64,000 bases of DNA from Clostridium carboxidivorans P7. Lineage in GTDB: Bacteria; Bacillota; Clostridia; Clostridiales; Clostridiaceae. The position numbers were made by a program, and so were the translations under genes. The number at the start of each line of letters is the position of its first letter. Position 1 is the first letter of the stretch. This document shows positions 27,864 to 37,476 of this stretch, piece after piece. The stretch is from positions 806,001 to 870,000 of the forward strand of contig NZ_CP011803.1 in assembly GCF_001038625.1 (NCBI RefSeq). Reading direction: 5' to 3'. The notes below the pieces were generated by a model. That model saw only the letters and a list, made by a program, of their open reading frames with translations. It was not told the origin of the DNA and did no database searches.

Positions 27864-29795
27864 ATGAATGATTTAGAAAAGAAGGGTTTATGGAAATTCT
27901 CATGCATTCCAGGCATAGAAGAGTCAACCTTTAATAAGGTACTAGAAAAATTTTATGATCTTGGAATAGCAGGTCTTACTAGAGAAAATGTACAAAACTC
28001 TTTAGATGGGAAAATACCTGGGAATACTAGTCCTGTTATTGTTACAATAAAAACAGGGAAAGTAAAAAAGGAATTTATTCCAGGGATTGATGAAATAAAA
28101 GATAGGATTTTATGTCTTGAAGGACGTAATGATTATACAAAAGAAACTATAGAACATATGCAAAATAAGATGAATCAGGAAGAAGTGGATTATATATCTT
28201 TTGAGGATTCAAATACAAAAGGGCTAAAAGGTGCTAAAAATGGACAAAGTGATTCCAAAGAAGATACCTGGAGTATATATGCATATAACAAGGGAGTGCA
28301 CTCAGAAGAAGAAGATACAACTTTTGAAAAATTTAGAGGCGGTTCACATGGTATTGGAAAGATAGCATCTAATGCAGCATCAGAGTTACACATGATGTAT
28401 TTTGCAAATTGTGATGAAGAAGGAAACAAGCATCTGGGGGGAACAGTACAGCTTATAGAGCATAAATATCAAGGAAAATACTATCGTTCCACAGGGTACT
28501 TTACAGACGTAGAATACATTAATGAAAATATAACAAAATTTTATCCCTTTGAAAATCAGTTCCATGAGATATTTGCAAAAGAAACTAGAGGGCTTAAGAT
28601 AATTATTCCTTTTTTAAGAGAACAGTTTAATGACGAAAAAGAAATAATAAAAAGTATATGTGATAGCTTTTTTGTTGCAATTGTTCAGGAAAAATTAGAG
28701 GTAGTTATTAACGATAACAGAATAAATAGTAAAACAATAAAAAACTATATATCAAATAAAGATTATTATACTCAAGATATAGTTGATATGAAGAACGAAT
28801 TTACACCGCTATATTTTAACACTTATATGACTAAAAAACCTATTCAAATTAAAATTGCTGATTGTGAAGCTGGGTATAATTTTAAATTGTATTTTAATTA
28901 TAATGAAGCAATTCCAAAAGGACGAGTTGCAGTTATAAGAACTATAGGCATGAAGATAGAGGATAAAAAAGTTAAAGGAAATGTAAACAAGCCTTTTAAT
29001 GCTGTCTTAATACCAGAGTCCATTATAGAGGATGCTTACTTAAAATCTCTTGAAAATGAATCGCATACAGAGCTTTCTTTTGAGCATATAAAGAATCAAA
29101 AGCTGCAAAGGAATGCTAAGAGATTCATAAATAATATATCAAGGGAAATATCGAGGATTATTGAAGAAGAGATCAAAAAGAATAATCCAACAGATGGTTT
29201 GATGGATACAAAGGATATATTATATGTGGTTGAAAATCAATTTAAACAAGATCTTTCAAAAGCTGCAGCCACAGTGAAACTCAATAAAGGAAGTAAAGAG
29301 CTGACAATTGTTAAAGTTGAAGCAGATATTCCTAAAAAAGAAGAACCTAAAGTTAAAGATGAGAATAAGAAGAAAAAGAAAACACTAAAAAAAGTAAAAA
29401 AGCGTGAAAAAAATAATGAAGGCAATGAAGAAAATGAGAACAGTCAAGAAAAGCAAACAAGATATAATGCGCATCCAGATATAGTAGAAAGACTAATTAT
29501 AGGAAATAAAGAGTTTGTTAAATTTGACTTTTCAGATAGTGTAGAGTTGAAAAAGGTAAAGGTATGTGATATATCATTATCCGTTGTTGATGGTATGGGA
29601 ATGGAGTATTCCAATGAATTTAGCATGAGCAATAATTATAAATCTGCAGTTGATAAAGCTACAGGAAAACAATGCAAAATAGAAAATAACGTGATAAAAG
29701 ATATTCAAATAAAGAAAGGTATTGCACAAGTTGAATTAGAGTTAAAAGAACAATTTAATAAAGCTTTAAAATTTGTGTATTATGTAGAGGTATAA
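27864..29795 (+). CDS. GHKL-type ATPase, first gene of an unassigned operon
   Basis: A 643-residue protein with the three ATP-binding boxes of the GHKL fold: N-box ENVQNSLD at residues 41-48, DxGxG-like FEDSNTKGLKG near 113-123 and GGSHGIGKIA near 159-168. The middle resembles the second domain of MutL/Hsp90/MORC-like ATPases. A highly charged Lys/Glu linker follows (about 490-540), then a C-terminal beta-rich domain. GHKL ATPases clamp on nucleic acid or partner proteins through ATP-driven dimerisation. It is followed 1 base later by the next gene. I know of related anti-phage operons with MORC/MutL-like ATPases, but not this gene set. Confidence 0.75.
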   Translation: MNDLEKKGLWKFSCIPGIEESTFNKVLEKFYDLGIAGLTRENVQNSLDGKIPGNTSPVIVTIKTGKVKKEFIPGIDEIKDRILCLEGRNDYTKETIEHMQNKMNQEEVDYISFEDSNTKGLKGAKNGQSDSKEDTWSIYAYNKGVHSEEEDTTFEKFRGGSHGIGKIASNAASELHMMYFANCDEEGNKHLGGTVQLIEHKYQGKYYRSTGYFTDVEYINENITKFYPFENQFHEIFAKETRGLKIIIPFLREQFNDEKEIIKSICDSFFVAIVQEKLEVVINDNRINSKTIKNYISNKDYYTQDIVDMKNEFTPLYFNTYMTKKPIQIKIADCEAGYNFKLYFNYNEAIPKGRVAVIRTIGMKIEDKKVKGNVNKPFNAVLIPESIIEDAYLKSLENESHTELSFEHIKNQKLQRNAKRFINNISREISRIIEEEIKKNNPTDGLMDTKDILYVVENQFKQDLSKAAATVKLNKGSKELTIVKVEADIPKKEEPKVKDENKKKKKTLKKVKKREKNNEGNEENENSQEKQTRYNAHPDIVERLIIGNKEFVKFDFSDSVELKKVKVCDISLSVVDGMGMEYSNEFSMSNNYKSAVDKATGKQCKIENNVIKDIQIKKGIAQVELELKEQFNKALKFVYYVEV

Positions 29796-29796
29796 G

Positions 29797-30639
29797 ATGA
29801 TTTATAAGAAAGATGCTAATTTCCCATATCCTTTATTAACAAATACATCTACTAGTTATAAAAACTGCAATTTTATACTGGATGTGAATTTACAAGAAAA
29901 TACACATAATTATAGATTTGAAATAGATTATCAGATAGATTCAGCATTTATCACCGAACTTTTAGAGTCTGGACAAGCACAACTTGTTTTAGTCATTCAA
30001 TCAAAGGACAACAAGTTCTTTAATCTTAATTTTGGAGATAAAGCTAAAGAAATTTCTAAATCAAGAATATCCTTAAGTAAAAGAACAACAGTTCAATTAC
30101 TTATACAATCAAAAGAAGAGATAAGTTTTAAAGATAACAATGATCTTAGCTCTTTTTATAAAGAATTTAAAGATGAGATTGTAGTACCTAAAAATTCCGT
30201 TTTAGGCTTCTCTAATAGTGTAATATTTGAAGGAAGCAATGCAAAGCCTTTGGAACTATTTGAGAAAAAAGTAAATCCAAATATTAAGTCAGATATAAAA
30301 ATTGAACTTGGTAATGAAACTATTATTATTAACTACAAAAATGAGGAGTTACAATTTAGTGATTCGCCAGTAAGTGCTGCATTAAATAATCCTTATATCT
30401 ATATGGGGCTTCAAAAAGCATTATATAGATTTATAGTGAATAATGGTGAAGATGGTGAATTAGTGGATCTTGAAAGCATAGATCCTCCAGCAGATGGTCT
30501 TGATTTTAAGCTGTATAATCTTATGAAGAAAAAAATGATTAGCGAGTTAAGCATAGAGAATATGGATGAAGTTATTTGCTCAATATCAGATAAAATATTA
30601 GAGAGATATAATGCTGCTGTAAGGAGGCTGTATTCATAA
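29797..30639 (+). CDS. Unrecognised protein of the GHKL operon
   Basis: A 280-residue protein that I do not recognise. The first 120 residues are rich in beta-strand patterns (YPLLTNTSTSY, QLVLVIQSKDN, TTVQLLIQSKEE); the rest is mixed with a helical C-terminus (ISDKILERYNAAVRRLYS). No catalytic motif, signal peptide or membrane segment is visible. Its ATG lies 1 base after the GHKL stop, and its stop overlaps the next ATG (TAATG), so the three genes are tightly coupled. It is probably a dedicated partner of the ATPase. Confidence 0.7.
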   Translation: MIYKKDANFPYPLLTNTSTSYKNCNFILDVNLQENTHNYRFEIDYQIDSAFITELLESGQAQLVLVIQSKDNKFFNLNFGDKAKEISKSRISLSKRTTVQLLIQSKEEISFKDNNDLSSFYKEFKDEIVVPKNSVLGFSNSVIFEGSNAKPLELFEKKVNPNIKSDIKIELGNETIIINYKNEELQFSDSPVSAALNNPYIYMGLQKALYRFIVNNGEDGELVDLESIDPPADGLDFKLYNLMKKKMISELSIENMDEVICSISDKILERYNAAVRRLYS

Positions 30640-31382
30640 TGGAAATTAGACTGTTAAAGAAAGGCTATAAAAACAATGAGCAGTTTTATAAAGATTTTTT
30701 AACTGGTGAAATTAAAGATGAATATTTTTCAGGTGAAGTAGTGCATATAGATGCGGCTCCAGATTTCCCTATATATATGGGTGTTGGGTATGAAAAGCAG
30801 AGGAGGGAGCTTTTTCTTCAGGCTTTTGATATTATTTCTAAATATTATCTTAATACAGATAGGGATATTCATTTTGATGAAGTGTTCTGGCACTCTCTAT
30901 TTTGTGTTTATAAAAGGGAGTATTTACTTGAAACATATCCAGAGATAAATAATGGAATTAATAATTTTAATAATATTGTAGTGAAGAAATTTGACTGGGA
31001 AAATTATATTTACAAGTGTGTTTTAGGTGCACAGTATATTAATGATAACGTAATTGATGATAGTGAAAGAAAAAGATATTATGATCTTATAATTGATAAT
31101 CTTGATTTATATAATTATATTATAAAATATGAAATCTTTAGAAACGATAAGTTTTTGATTAATATATTAGATATTACAGATGATTTGGGCTTAACTAAAA
31201 TACTAAAGTCAAAGATAAAGAGTAGAGATGGCTTAGGAAAAGATGAACGTGTGGGTAGAAGAGTTATTTTTGAATTTAACAAGAGTTACCCTATAATTAT
31301 GTCTCCTATGCTGGAAAAGAAAGAATTACAGGAAATATTTTTAAAGTATCTTAGTTATTATTATGATGAAGTTCAGCTGTAG
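30639..31382 (+). CDS. Unrecognised protein of the GHKL operon
   Basis: A 247-residue, largely helical protein (LFLQAFDIISKYYLN, FDEVFWHSLFCVYKREYLL). I recognise no catalytic motif; it may belong to a small family seen only with such ATPases. It starts in the TAATG overlap with the gene before. About 85 bases after its stop a hairpin (TTAGTGCCTAA/TTTAGGTACTAA, 31469-31510) may attenuate transcription before the next two genes. Confidence 0.7.
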   Translation: MEIRLLKKGYKNNEQFYKDFLTGEIKDEYFSGEVVHIDAAPDFPIYMGVGYEKQRRELFLQAFDIISKYYLNTDRDIHFDEVFWHSLFCVYKREYLLETYPEINNGINNFNNIVVKKFDWENYIYKCVLGAQYINDNVIDDSERKRYYDLIIDNLDLYNYIIKYEIFRNDKFLINILDITDDLGLTKILKSKIKSRDGLGKDERVGRRVIFEFNKSYPIIMSPMLEKKELQEIFLKYLSYYYDEVQL

Positions 31383-31402
31383 CAGATAAGATCAACAAAA
31401 AG

Positions 31403-31472
31403 TAGCAAGTTCAGACAAGCCTTCGCAAGAACCTGCGAGGGGTGTTAACAAATTATTTTGCTCATAAATTAG
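31403..31472 (+). repeat. Dispersed intergenic repeat
   Basis: TAGCAAGTTCAGACAAGCC followed by TTCGCAAG is a copy of the repeat seen also at 36450 and 50631. The trailing GGTGTTAACAAATTATTTTG recurs with few changes at 40073-40100. Confidence 0.55.
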
Positions 31473-31551
31473 TGCCTAAGGAAAGATGTTTTATTTAGGT
31501 ACTAACTTTCATATATATGATGTGTAGCAATAAATTTGGAGAGAAGTAAGT

Positions 31552-31992
31552 ATGAATTGGATACAGAGTAATTCTGTAGCGGATTTAAAGGAATTAGGAT
31601 CATTTAAAGAGGTAAAACAAACAATTAAACAATCTACGTCTAATATTATAGAACTAAAGGCAAGAGGATGGAATGAGCTTTATAAAAAGGTAGCTGCGCT
31701 GCAAGGGGTTTTAGACTCATTAGGTGTAAGCATAGCAACAATAAATGATAAAAGTTTTTTTACATCTGAAGCAAGTGAATATATTTTTTATCTACTAGAG
31801 CTTGATGGAGAGGCAAGATTAAAAAAATTAAAAGTTACAAAAACTCACTATTCAAATAGAGAAAAAGCTACAAAATGGAGAAATGATATTATTAAAGTAA
31901 TACATTCTGATAAATGTCACCATCCAAAGGCTGATGAGGCAGTAAATAAGTTGACAGAGATATACAAGGGGATGTTAGGTAATGAAAAATAA
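31552..31992 (+). CDS. J-domain-like small protein
   Basis: A 146-residue protein. The last 45 residues look like helices II-III of a J domain (KWRNDIIKVIHSDKCHHPKADEA, shown in part: KVIHSDKCHHP, VNKLTEIYKGM), with HSD at the place of the usual HPD that stimulates DnaK. The first 100 residues are helical and unassigned. GGAGAGAAG precedes the ATG. Its last bases overlap the next gene by 11. J-like domains in conflict systems often serve as adaptors; here that is inference. Confidence 0.65.
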   Translation: MNWIQSNSVADLKELGSFKEVKQTIKQSTSNIIELKARGWNELYKKVAALQGVLDSLGVSIATINDKSFFTSEASEYIFYLLELDGEARLKKLKVTKTHYSNREKATKWRNDIIKVIHSDKCHHPKADEAVNKLTEIYKGMLGNEK

Positions 31993-32719
31993 TGCCTTAG
32001 TTCCTTATAAATATTCTGTTACAGAAATTAAGTACAATACACCAGAAATAGATGAAAAGTGTTATCCAAGAACAATTACAGAAATCAATAATGCTTGGAG
32101 GAATTGTTCTTTTTTAGATGATAGTGGACATGTATGGGTGGCTGTAGATAAAATTCATTCAATATTGAGAACTAGCAAAGGTAATGGAAGGTATCACATT
32201 GAAGGTGTAGAGGAAAGTGCAAAGAAAACTATAAATAATACAACATATATTATGGGATATAAGTTAGGGGCGTTAATAGATAGATTTATCCAGGAAACTG
32301 GTGAAAGTAGTAAGAGCAGATATCTAAGATATTCGGAAGAACTATATCGTGCCATACGAGATAGTGATACTGCAAAGAAGTTAAGGCTAGAATTTGCATT
32401 TGAATTATCAGACTCTAGAAAAGGTTTAAAAAAAGCTAGAATAAAAACACATAAAATCATTAGGGATGAAGTGACAGGGGGACAGCTTATTAAGAAAACC
32501 TGTGAATTTTCGCATATAAGGAGTTTTGCAATATTTCCACAGTTTGGTGACAATATAGAAAATGGTTTAATTGTTAATAAAGATATTCATGAAATAATTA
32601 CTAATGCAGGAGTAAATGATGAGGAAGAACTTTATGATCTATGTGTTAGCAATAAGTGGGATATTTCTTGGTATGACAAATTTAAAAAACACTTTGGGTT
32701 AGTACTGGATATAAAATGA
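31982..32719 (+). CDS. HNH-like endonuclease candidate
   Basis: A 245-residue protein that overlaps the J-like gene by 11 bases. Residues 170-215 contain CEFSHIRSFAIFP, then NIENGLIVNKDIHEIIT. The spacing of His, Asn and the second His resembles an HNH nuclease (HI...N-G-L...H). The N-terminal part (residues 20-130) is unassigned. If the motif is functional, it would be the DNA-cutting effector of the GHKL operon. A terminator follows at 32878. Confidence 0.6.
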   Translation: MKNNALVPYKYSVTEIKYNTPEIDEKCYPRTITEINNAWRNCSFLDDSGHVWVAVDKIHSILRTSKGNGRYHIEGVEESAKKTINNTTYIMGYKLGALIDRFIQETGESSKSRYLRYSEELYRAIRDSDTAKKLRLEFAFELSDSRKGLKKARIKTHKIIRDEVTGGQLIKKTCEFSHIRSFAIFPQFGDNIENGLIVNKDIHEIITNAGVNDEEELYDLCVSNKWDISWYDKFKKHFGLVLDIK

Positions 32720-32877
32720 AGATACTTGCTTTTTATTATATATTAAATATCTTGTAATTAGGAGAAAACAAGATAGTAAGAAGAATTTATAAGGATTACC
32801 TTGATGGAAAAGATTATTGTAGGTTTGCCTGATGGCACAGAGATAGAAGTTGTAATTGAATAATGGATTTTAAAGAG

Positions 32878-32920
32878 CCAGTTGAGGATAATTTAGTCAT
32901 TCTTAACTGGTCTTTTTTTT
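32878..32920 (+). terminator. Terminator after the GHKL operon
   Basis: CCAGTTGAG and CTTAACTGG form the stem, followed by TCTTTTTTTT. Between the HNH-like gene and this terminator a 19-codon ORF (32803-32862) is possible but too short to support. Confidence 0.8.
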
Positions 32921-33248
32921 CTTATGAATAAAAAAATGTAGAAATAGTATATAAAAGCAGAGGAGTTGAATGATTAATGTAGAATATTAATATATTATAT
33001 TTTCTTATTAAAAGTAATTAAAATAGAAAATGTTTTTACAATAAAATATAACATAACCAAGTTACTAAAAGCTCAAGAGGAATGAGCAGTTCATAGCAAA
33101 CGTAAAAGTGGTCAGAAGCGAAGGCTTCTATCAGTAGCTTGCTGAATACAGTGCTAATATAAAAATATAAAGCCTGCAGATTGCCATAGATGGATTCAAG
33201 AGATACTTGAAGAAGGCAATGGTGCAGTATGACTAAGGAGATACAAGG
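32921..33248. other. Gap before the DUF262 pair
   Basis: No gene is seen. The last 180 bases are less AT-rich and can be read in part like a decayed coding stretch (short pieces such as LQIAIDGFKRYLKKA), which may be the left edge of the imported GmrSD segment. A GAAGCGAAGGCTTC hairpin lies near 33118. Confidence 0.4.
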
Positions 33249-34580
33249 ATGGCATTAATTGAATCGCAGTTGAAAATACTTACAGTTAAGGAATTGTTTG
33301 AAAAGCAGTTATATTTGCCAGAGTATCAGAGACCATATAGGTGGTCTACAGAGTCTGTAAATATTTTGTTTGATGACATATGGTCTGCTCTTAAAACATC
33401 TTCGGATGGTGAGTATAGACTTGGATCCGTGGTGCTTCATAAGGAAAATACAGGCATATATAACATCGTGGATGGACAACAGCGTATAACGACATTGGCA
33501 ATACTGTTTAAATGGCTGATAAAAAAAGATGATGCAATTCTTAAAAATGTAACAGATCTTAATTATACAAGAAATTCGTCTGAAGCATTGAAGAAAAACA
33601 TGAATCTCATAAAAAGTCGCGTAAATGAGCTTGGAATTGGCAAGGATAAGTACCTAAATTTCGTCAAAAACAATTGCACATTTGTTAGCATTGTTACAGA
33701 CAGTCAGTCAGAGGCTTTTCAGTTTTTCGACTCTCAGAATCATAGAGGAAAGGAACTGGATCCACATGATCTTTTAAAAGCTTTTCATCTCAGAGAAATG
33801 CGAGATGAGAATGAACAGACAAAGATAGATGTTGTTAACAAATGGGAAAATTATAAAGAGGAGAATCTAAAAATTCTGTTTAGTTATCATCTGTATCCAC
33901 TTACACAGTGGTATAGGGGAAGAGATGGTATAGACTATTCCAGTGCAAAGATAAAGCAGTTCAAGGGTGTAAAAAAGGATTTGGCTTATGATTATATCCT
34001 TTATCACAAAGCTGCCAATATATTTGTAGAGGATATGAATAAGTATTCAAGGGAGTTTAATCGTAAGGAGGTTAATCAGTTCCAACTTACGCAGCCAATA
34101 CTCTCTGGAACTAGATTTTTCCGCTATGTAACTCATTATATGGATCTTTTGGAACAAGTTGATGAGATTATTGAAAGTAAGACACCTGATGATTCAGGAA
34201 TCATTCCTAAAGATGGCAATGGAAACAAGTATGTTAACAGACTTTTTCAGAATGCTTTGATGTTCTATGCGGATAGATTTGGTATTGAAGCAATTACTGA
34301 TAAGGCTTATAAGAAGCTCTTTAGTTTTTGCTATAGCATCAGGCTGACAATGCAAGCAGTATATCAGCAGACGATTAATAATTATGCATTGGGATATCAT
34401 AGAAACAATGTTGATGGCATCAATATATTTGAAAGAATCTGCGAAATGGCAACTCCAGAAGAAATAAGCATGATTGTAGTCAGCAAACCAGAAAACATTC
34501 TTGAAGGATTTGTATCTTCAGGTGGCAAATTTGAAAAGCTGTATAGCACTGTAAGCGAATACTGTGGATGGGGTGAATAA
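33249..34580 (+). CDS. DUF262 (GmrS-like) protein
   Basis: A 443-residue protein with the DUF262 pattern: LPEYQRPYRWS near residue 23, RLGSVVLHKE and VDGQQRITTLAIL near 75-87. The DGQQR motif is the conserved ParB/Srx-like core used for nucleotide hydrolysis in GmrSD/BrxU-type type IV restriction. A later FDSQNHRGKELDPHDL is also typical. I do not see a DUF1524 HNH domain at its C-terminus; the next gene has one. AAGGAG precedes the ATG. Codon use (more GC-ending codons) differs from the neighbours. Confidence 0.8.
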   Translation: MALIESQLKILTVKELFEKQLYLPEYQRPYRWSTESVNILFDDIWSALKTSSDGEYRLGSVVLHKENTGIYNIVDGQQRITTLAILFKWLIKKDDAILKNVTDLNYTRNSSEALKKNMNLIKSRVNELGIGKDKYLNFVKNNCTFVSIVTDSQSEAFQFFDSQNHRGKELDPHDLLKAFHLREMRDENEQTKIDVVNKWENYKEENLKILFSYHLYPLTQWYRGRDGIDYSSAKIKQFKGVKKDLAYDYILYHKAANIFVEDMNKYSREFNRKEVNQFQLTQPILSGTRFFRYVTHYMDLLEQVDEIIESKTPDDSGIIPKDGNGNKYVNRLFQNALMFYADRFGIEAITDKAYKKLFSFCYSIRLTMQAVYQQTINNYALGYHRNNVDGINIFERICEMATPEEISMIVVSKPENILEGFVSSGGKFEKLYSTVSEYCGWGE

Positions 34581-34582
34581 TC

Positions 34583-36439
34583 ATGTTGAAGAATTTGGAA
34601 AACATTAAAAATATCGGAGTTGAGAAACTTTTTGATGATAAATATGAGGTGCCAATTTATCAAAGAAACTATGCATGGAAAAGTAAACAGATAGAGCAGC
34701 TTATGGATGACGTTTTAGATATTAAAGAAATAAGTGAATCTAATTATTACATTGGAACATTGATAGTAAATAAGCGCGGTGATGTATATGAAGTAGTTGA
34801 TGGACAGCAGAGACTAACCACGATTTTTTTGATTATGTTATATCTCGGAATGAAGATTGACGAGGTACTGCGTTTTGAAGCACGTGAAAAGTCCAACCAT
34901 ATTCTGAGAGAACTATATTCAAGTCAGAAAAAAGATGAGATTGTCAAAGGTGATGATCATGAGATAAGTATTGGATACGAAACAGTTCATAAACTGTTTG
35001 ATAACAAAGGTATAGATAAAGATACTTTTAAAGAAAAACTTAAAAAGGTACGTATTGTAAGAGTACAGGTACCTATTAATGTGGATTTGAATCATTATTT
35101 TGAAATAATGAATACCCGTGGCGAGCAACTTGAACTTCACGAGATCGCAAAGAGTAAGTTTTTGGAGAAGCTTTCTGATAAGGATAAGGTTGTTGCTAGC
35201 CTTATCTGGGAGTCCTGTATGAATATGAATTCATATATCCATATGAATATGAATTCAAAGCATAAGTCTATCATTCTAACTGAAGATAGAGATGAATTTG
35301 CAGATGGCATAGAATCATTTGATACATTGGTAGCAAAGCTTGAGGCGAAAGAGGAGGATAACGGTACTTTCTCTTTGGGGGATTTCTTCAATAATCCAGA
35401 AGAATATAAAAAGAAAAAAGAAGATGGAAGCATTTATGAGGATGAAGATCGCGGAAGTAAAAGATTCGAATCAATCATTGGATTTCCTCAATTCCTGTTA
35501 CATGTAAATGCTGTGATGAATAACGAGGATGAGAATGAGAGTAGCCTGGATGATAAGAGGTTGCTGGTGATACTAAAACCTCGTTGGGAAACTCCAGAAA
35601 CTACAAAGGAATACATTTTTAATCTCCTGAAGTATAGATTATTATTTGATAAATATATAATCAAAAGAGATAAGAAATTAACCGAAGAAGGTAAGTGGTC
35701 TTTAATGCGTTCTAAGAAGTATTCGAAGAAAAACAGTGTCTACTATGCCGGAACATTTAATGATTCACAGATAGATGATGAGACATTGAATGAAAAGTAT
35801 GATTCTATACAGATCGCGAAAAACTATCTTACGTTACAGTCAGCACTTAGAATTACATATACATCTCCAAAGATGATGCATTGGATCACAGTGATCCTCC
35901 ATGCATGTGGAGAACGAAAGACGGATGTAAATTCTTTGCTTACAGAACTTGAGAATTATGCTGTTTCTAAGGTAAAAAAATCTAGATATGGAGATAAAAC
36001 TAATTGGTTTGATTATCAGAGAATTGTATTCTCGTACTTGGATTATGTTTTATATCGAGATGGATACAGCTATGAAGGTAAGGAATATATCAGGAAGCAG
36101 CCTGATTTTGAATTCCAATTTAGAAGCTCTATAGAGCATTTTTATCCGCAGCATCCGGTAAATAAGCCTGTTTGTCCAAATGAGATCCTGAATGATTTTG
36201 GAAATCTTGCCCTTATAACGATATCAGGAAATTCAAAGATATCTAATTTGGATCCTGTATCGAAGAAGAACACCTACAATAATGTCATTGAACAGAGTCT
36301 TAAGCTTAAAATTATGGCAGAACTTGTAGGAAACGATTCGGAAAGCTGGATAGATAATGCTTCTGGCGATAATAATATTGCGAAGAAGCATGGTCAGGAG
36401 ATGTTTAAAATACTTGATTGTGAGATTGCAGATCATTAG
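34583..36439 (+). CDS. DUF262-DUF1524 (GmrSD-like) type IV restriction protein
   Basis: A 618-residue protein starting 2 bases after the previous stop. The N-terminal DUF262 has VPIYQRNYAW near residue 22, YIGTLIVNK and VDGQQRLTTIFLI near 72-84. The C-terminal DUF1524 has an HNH-type core: SIEHFYPQHPVN near 514, NDFGNLALI near 536 and NSKISN. GmrSD enzymes cut glucosylated-hydroxymethyl-cytosine DNA, and relatives act on other modified DNA. The two adjacent DUF262 genes probably act together. The same GC-richer composition as the gene before suggests joint transfer. Confidence 0.83.
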   Translation: MLKNLENIKNIGVEKLFDDKYEVPIYQRNYAWKSKQIEQLMDDVLDIKEISESNYYIGTLIVNKRGDVYEVVDGQQRLTTIFLIMLYLGMKIDEVLRFEAREKSNHILRELYSSQKKDEIVKGDDHEISIGYETVHKLFDNKGIDKDTFKEKLKKVRIVRVQVPINVDLNHYFEIMNTRGEQLELHEIAKSKFLEKLSDKDKVVASLIWESCMNMNSYIHMNMNSKHKSIILTEDRDEFADGIESFDTLVAKLEAKEEDNGTFSLGDFFNNPEEYKKKKEDGSIYEDEDRGSKRFESIIGFPQFLLHVNAVMNNEDENESSLDDKRLLVILKPRWETPETTKEYIFNLLKYRLLFDKYIIKRDKKLTEEGKWSLMRSKKYSKKNSVYYAGTFNDSQIDDETLNEKYDSIQIAKNYLTLQSALRITYTSPKMMHWITVILHACGERKTDVNSLLTELENYAVSKVKKSRYGDKTNWFDYQRIVFSYLDYVLYRDGYSYEGKEYIRKQPDFEFQFRSSIEHFYPQHPVNKPVCPNEILNDFGNLALITISGNSKISNLDPVSKKNTYNNVIEQSLKLKIMAELVGNDSESWIDNASGDNNIAKKHGQEMFKILDCEIADH

Positions 36440-36449
36440 CATTCAGTTT

Positions 36450-36498
36450 ATAGCAAGCTCAGGCAAGCCTTCGCAAATACCCAAGAGTTGTAAATTTT
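36450..36498 (+). repeat. Dispersed intergenic repeat (best copy)
   Basis: TAGCAAGCTCAGGCAAGCCT, then TCGCAAATACCCAAGAG and TTGTAAATTTTA, lies 10 bases after the preceding stop. It is the clearest copy of the repeat that follows several genes in this window. Confidence 0.6.
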
Positions 36499-36709
36499 AA
36501 TTATGTAGTTAGGCTAAATTTAATATAATTAAAAGGGATTTATTATGAGGTATCATCAGAATGTAGATGTTTTGAAAATAATTCATAAAAATAGAAAATC
36601 AATCTAAGAACAAACGTTTGTATATTAATTGGTAAAATAGACCATACTATATCTATAAGCATTGGAGGGATATAATATGGTCTATTAATGTGTTAGAAAA
36701 GAAGATCTT

Positions 36710-37219
36710 ATGATTTTAATAAGAGAAGAAACTAAAAGCTATGGAAACAAAAGTGAAAAAAATCATATTCAAATGGATAAAATTTTAAAAAGATTATTTA
36801 CTCTAAAAAACACTAAACCAATAATAGATTTTCTTAATTCAGCCTAAGCCTATAAAGACAACATAGTTATAAGAGATACCTTAAAAGCTATAGATTTATC
36901 GTATAATAATAATAAGATAATCTTGGAAGATTATGATGAAATGACATCTGCAATAGAAAATATAAATTCATATTTTTTAAGTATGTATGGAAAATATACG
37001 AATTTCGATGAGGAGGTTAAAGATATGGTGAAGAGTTTTTATGATCCTAAGGTTGAAGAAAGGGGTGTTCAAAAGGGAAAAATGGAAGAAAAGATAGAAA
37101 CAGCAGCGGAAATGATAAAAGAAGGAGAACCTATAGAAAAGATCAAGAAGTACACAAAATTAGATGAAAATAAAATTTTAGAATTGATAAAGAAAATTGA
37201 AAATAAAAAGGATCAGTAA
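36710..37219 (+). pseudogene. Rpn/PD-(D/E)XK transposase-like remnant
   Basis: One frame of 170 codons with a TAA at 36845 and what looks like an internal deletion. The first piece includes MDKILKRLFTLKNTKPIIDFL, the typical start of Rpn-type recombination-promoting nucleases. The second, from 36923, has EDYDEMTSAIENINSYFL and a helical Lys/Glu-rich C-terminus. The nuclease core is missing. A full relative of the broader family is at 49740. Confidence 0.5.
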
Positions 37220-37313
37220 AATATGGCTAATTCATCCATATTTTTGATATTTAAGTTAAGATTAGCATTGAAATGATTTACAAAAATTAACATTTAAAGG
37301 GTGATGTATCTCT

Positions 37314-37469
37314 ATGTCAAATACATCATCATTAACAAAAGAAATTTATTCTTATGTACTTAAGGAAGTAAGTAAAAAAACTGGAATAAAATTAAAAGGA
37401 AAGAGCTTAGTTTTAAATACAAATACTAAAAACAATATTTTAATCAATCAAAATACAGAATTAATATGA
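37314..37469 (+). CDS. Small hypothetical protein (51 residues)
   Basis: ATG 37314 with GGGTG 10 bases upstream opens SSLTKEIYSYVLKEVSKKTG and ends at 37469. I do not recognise it; it may be a gene fragment. It is convergent with the Crp/Fnr gene, ending 8 bases from that gene's stop. Confidence 0.3.
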   Translation: MSNTSSLTKEIYSYVLKEVSKKTGIKLKGKSLVLNTNTKNNILINQNTELI

Positions 37470-37476
37470 AAATATA

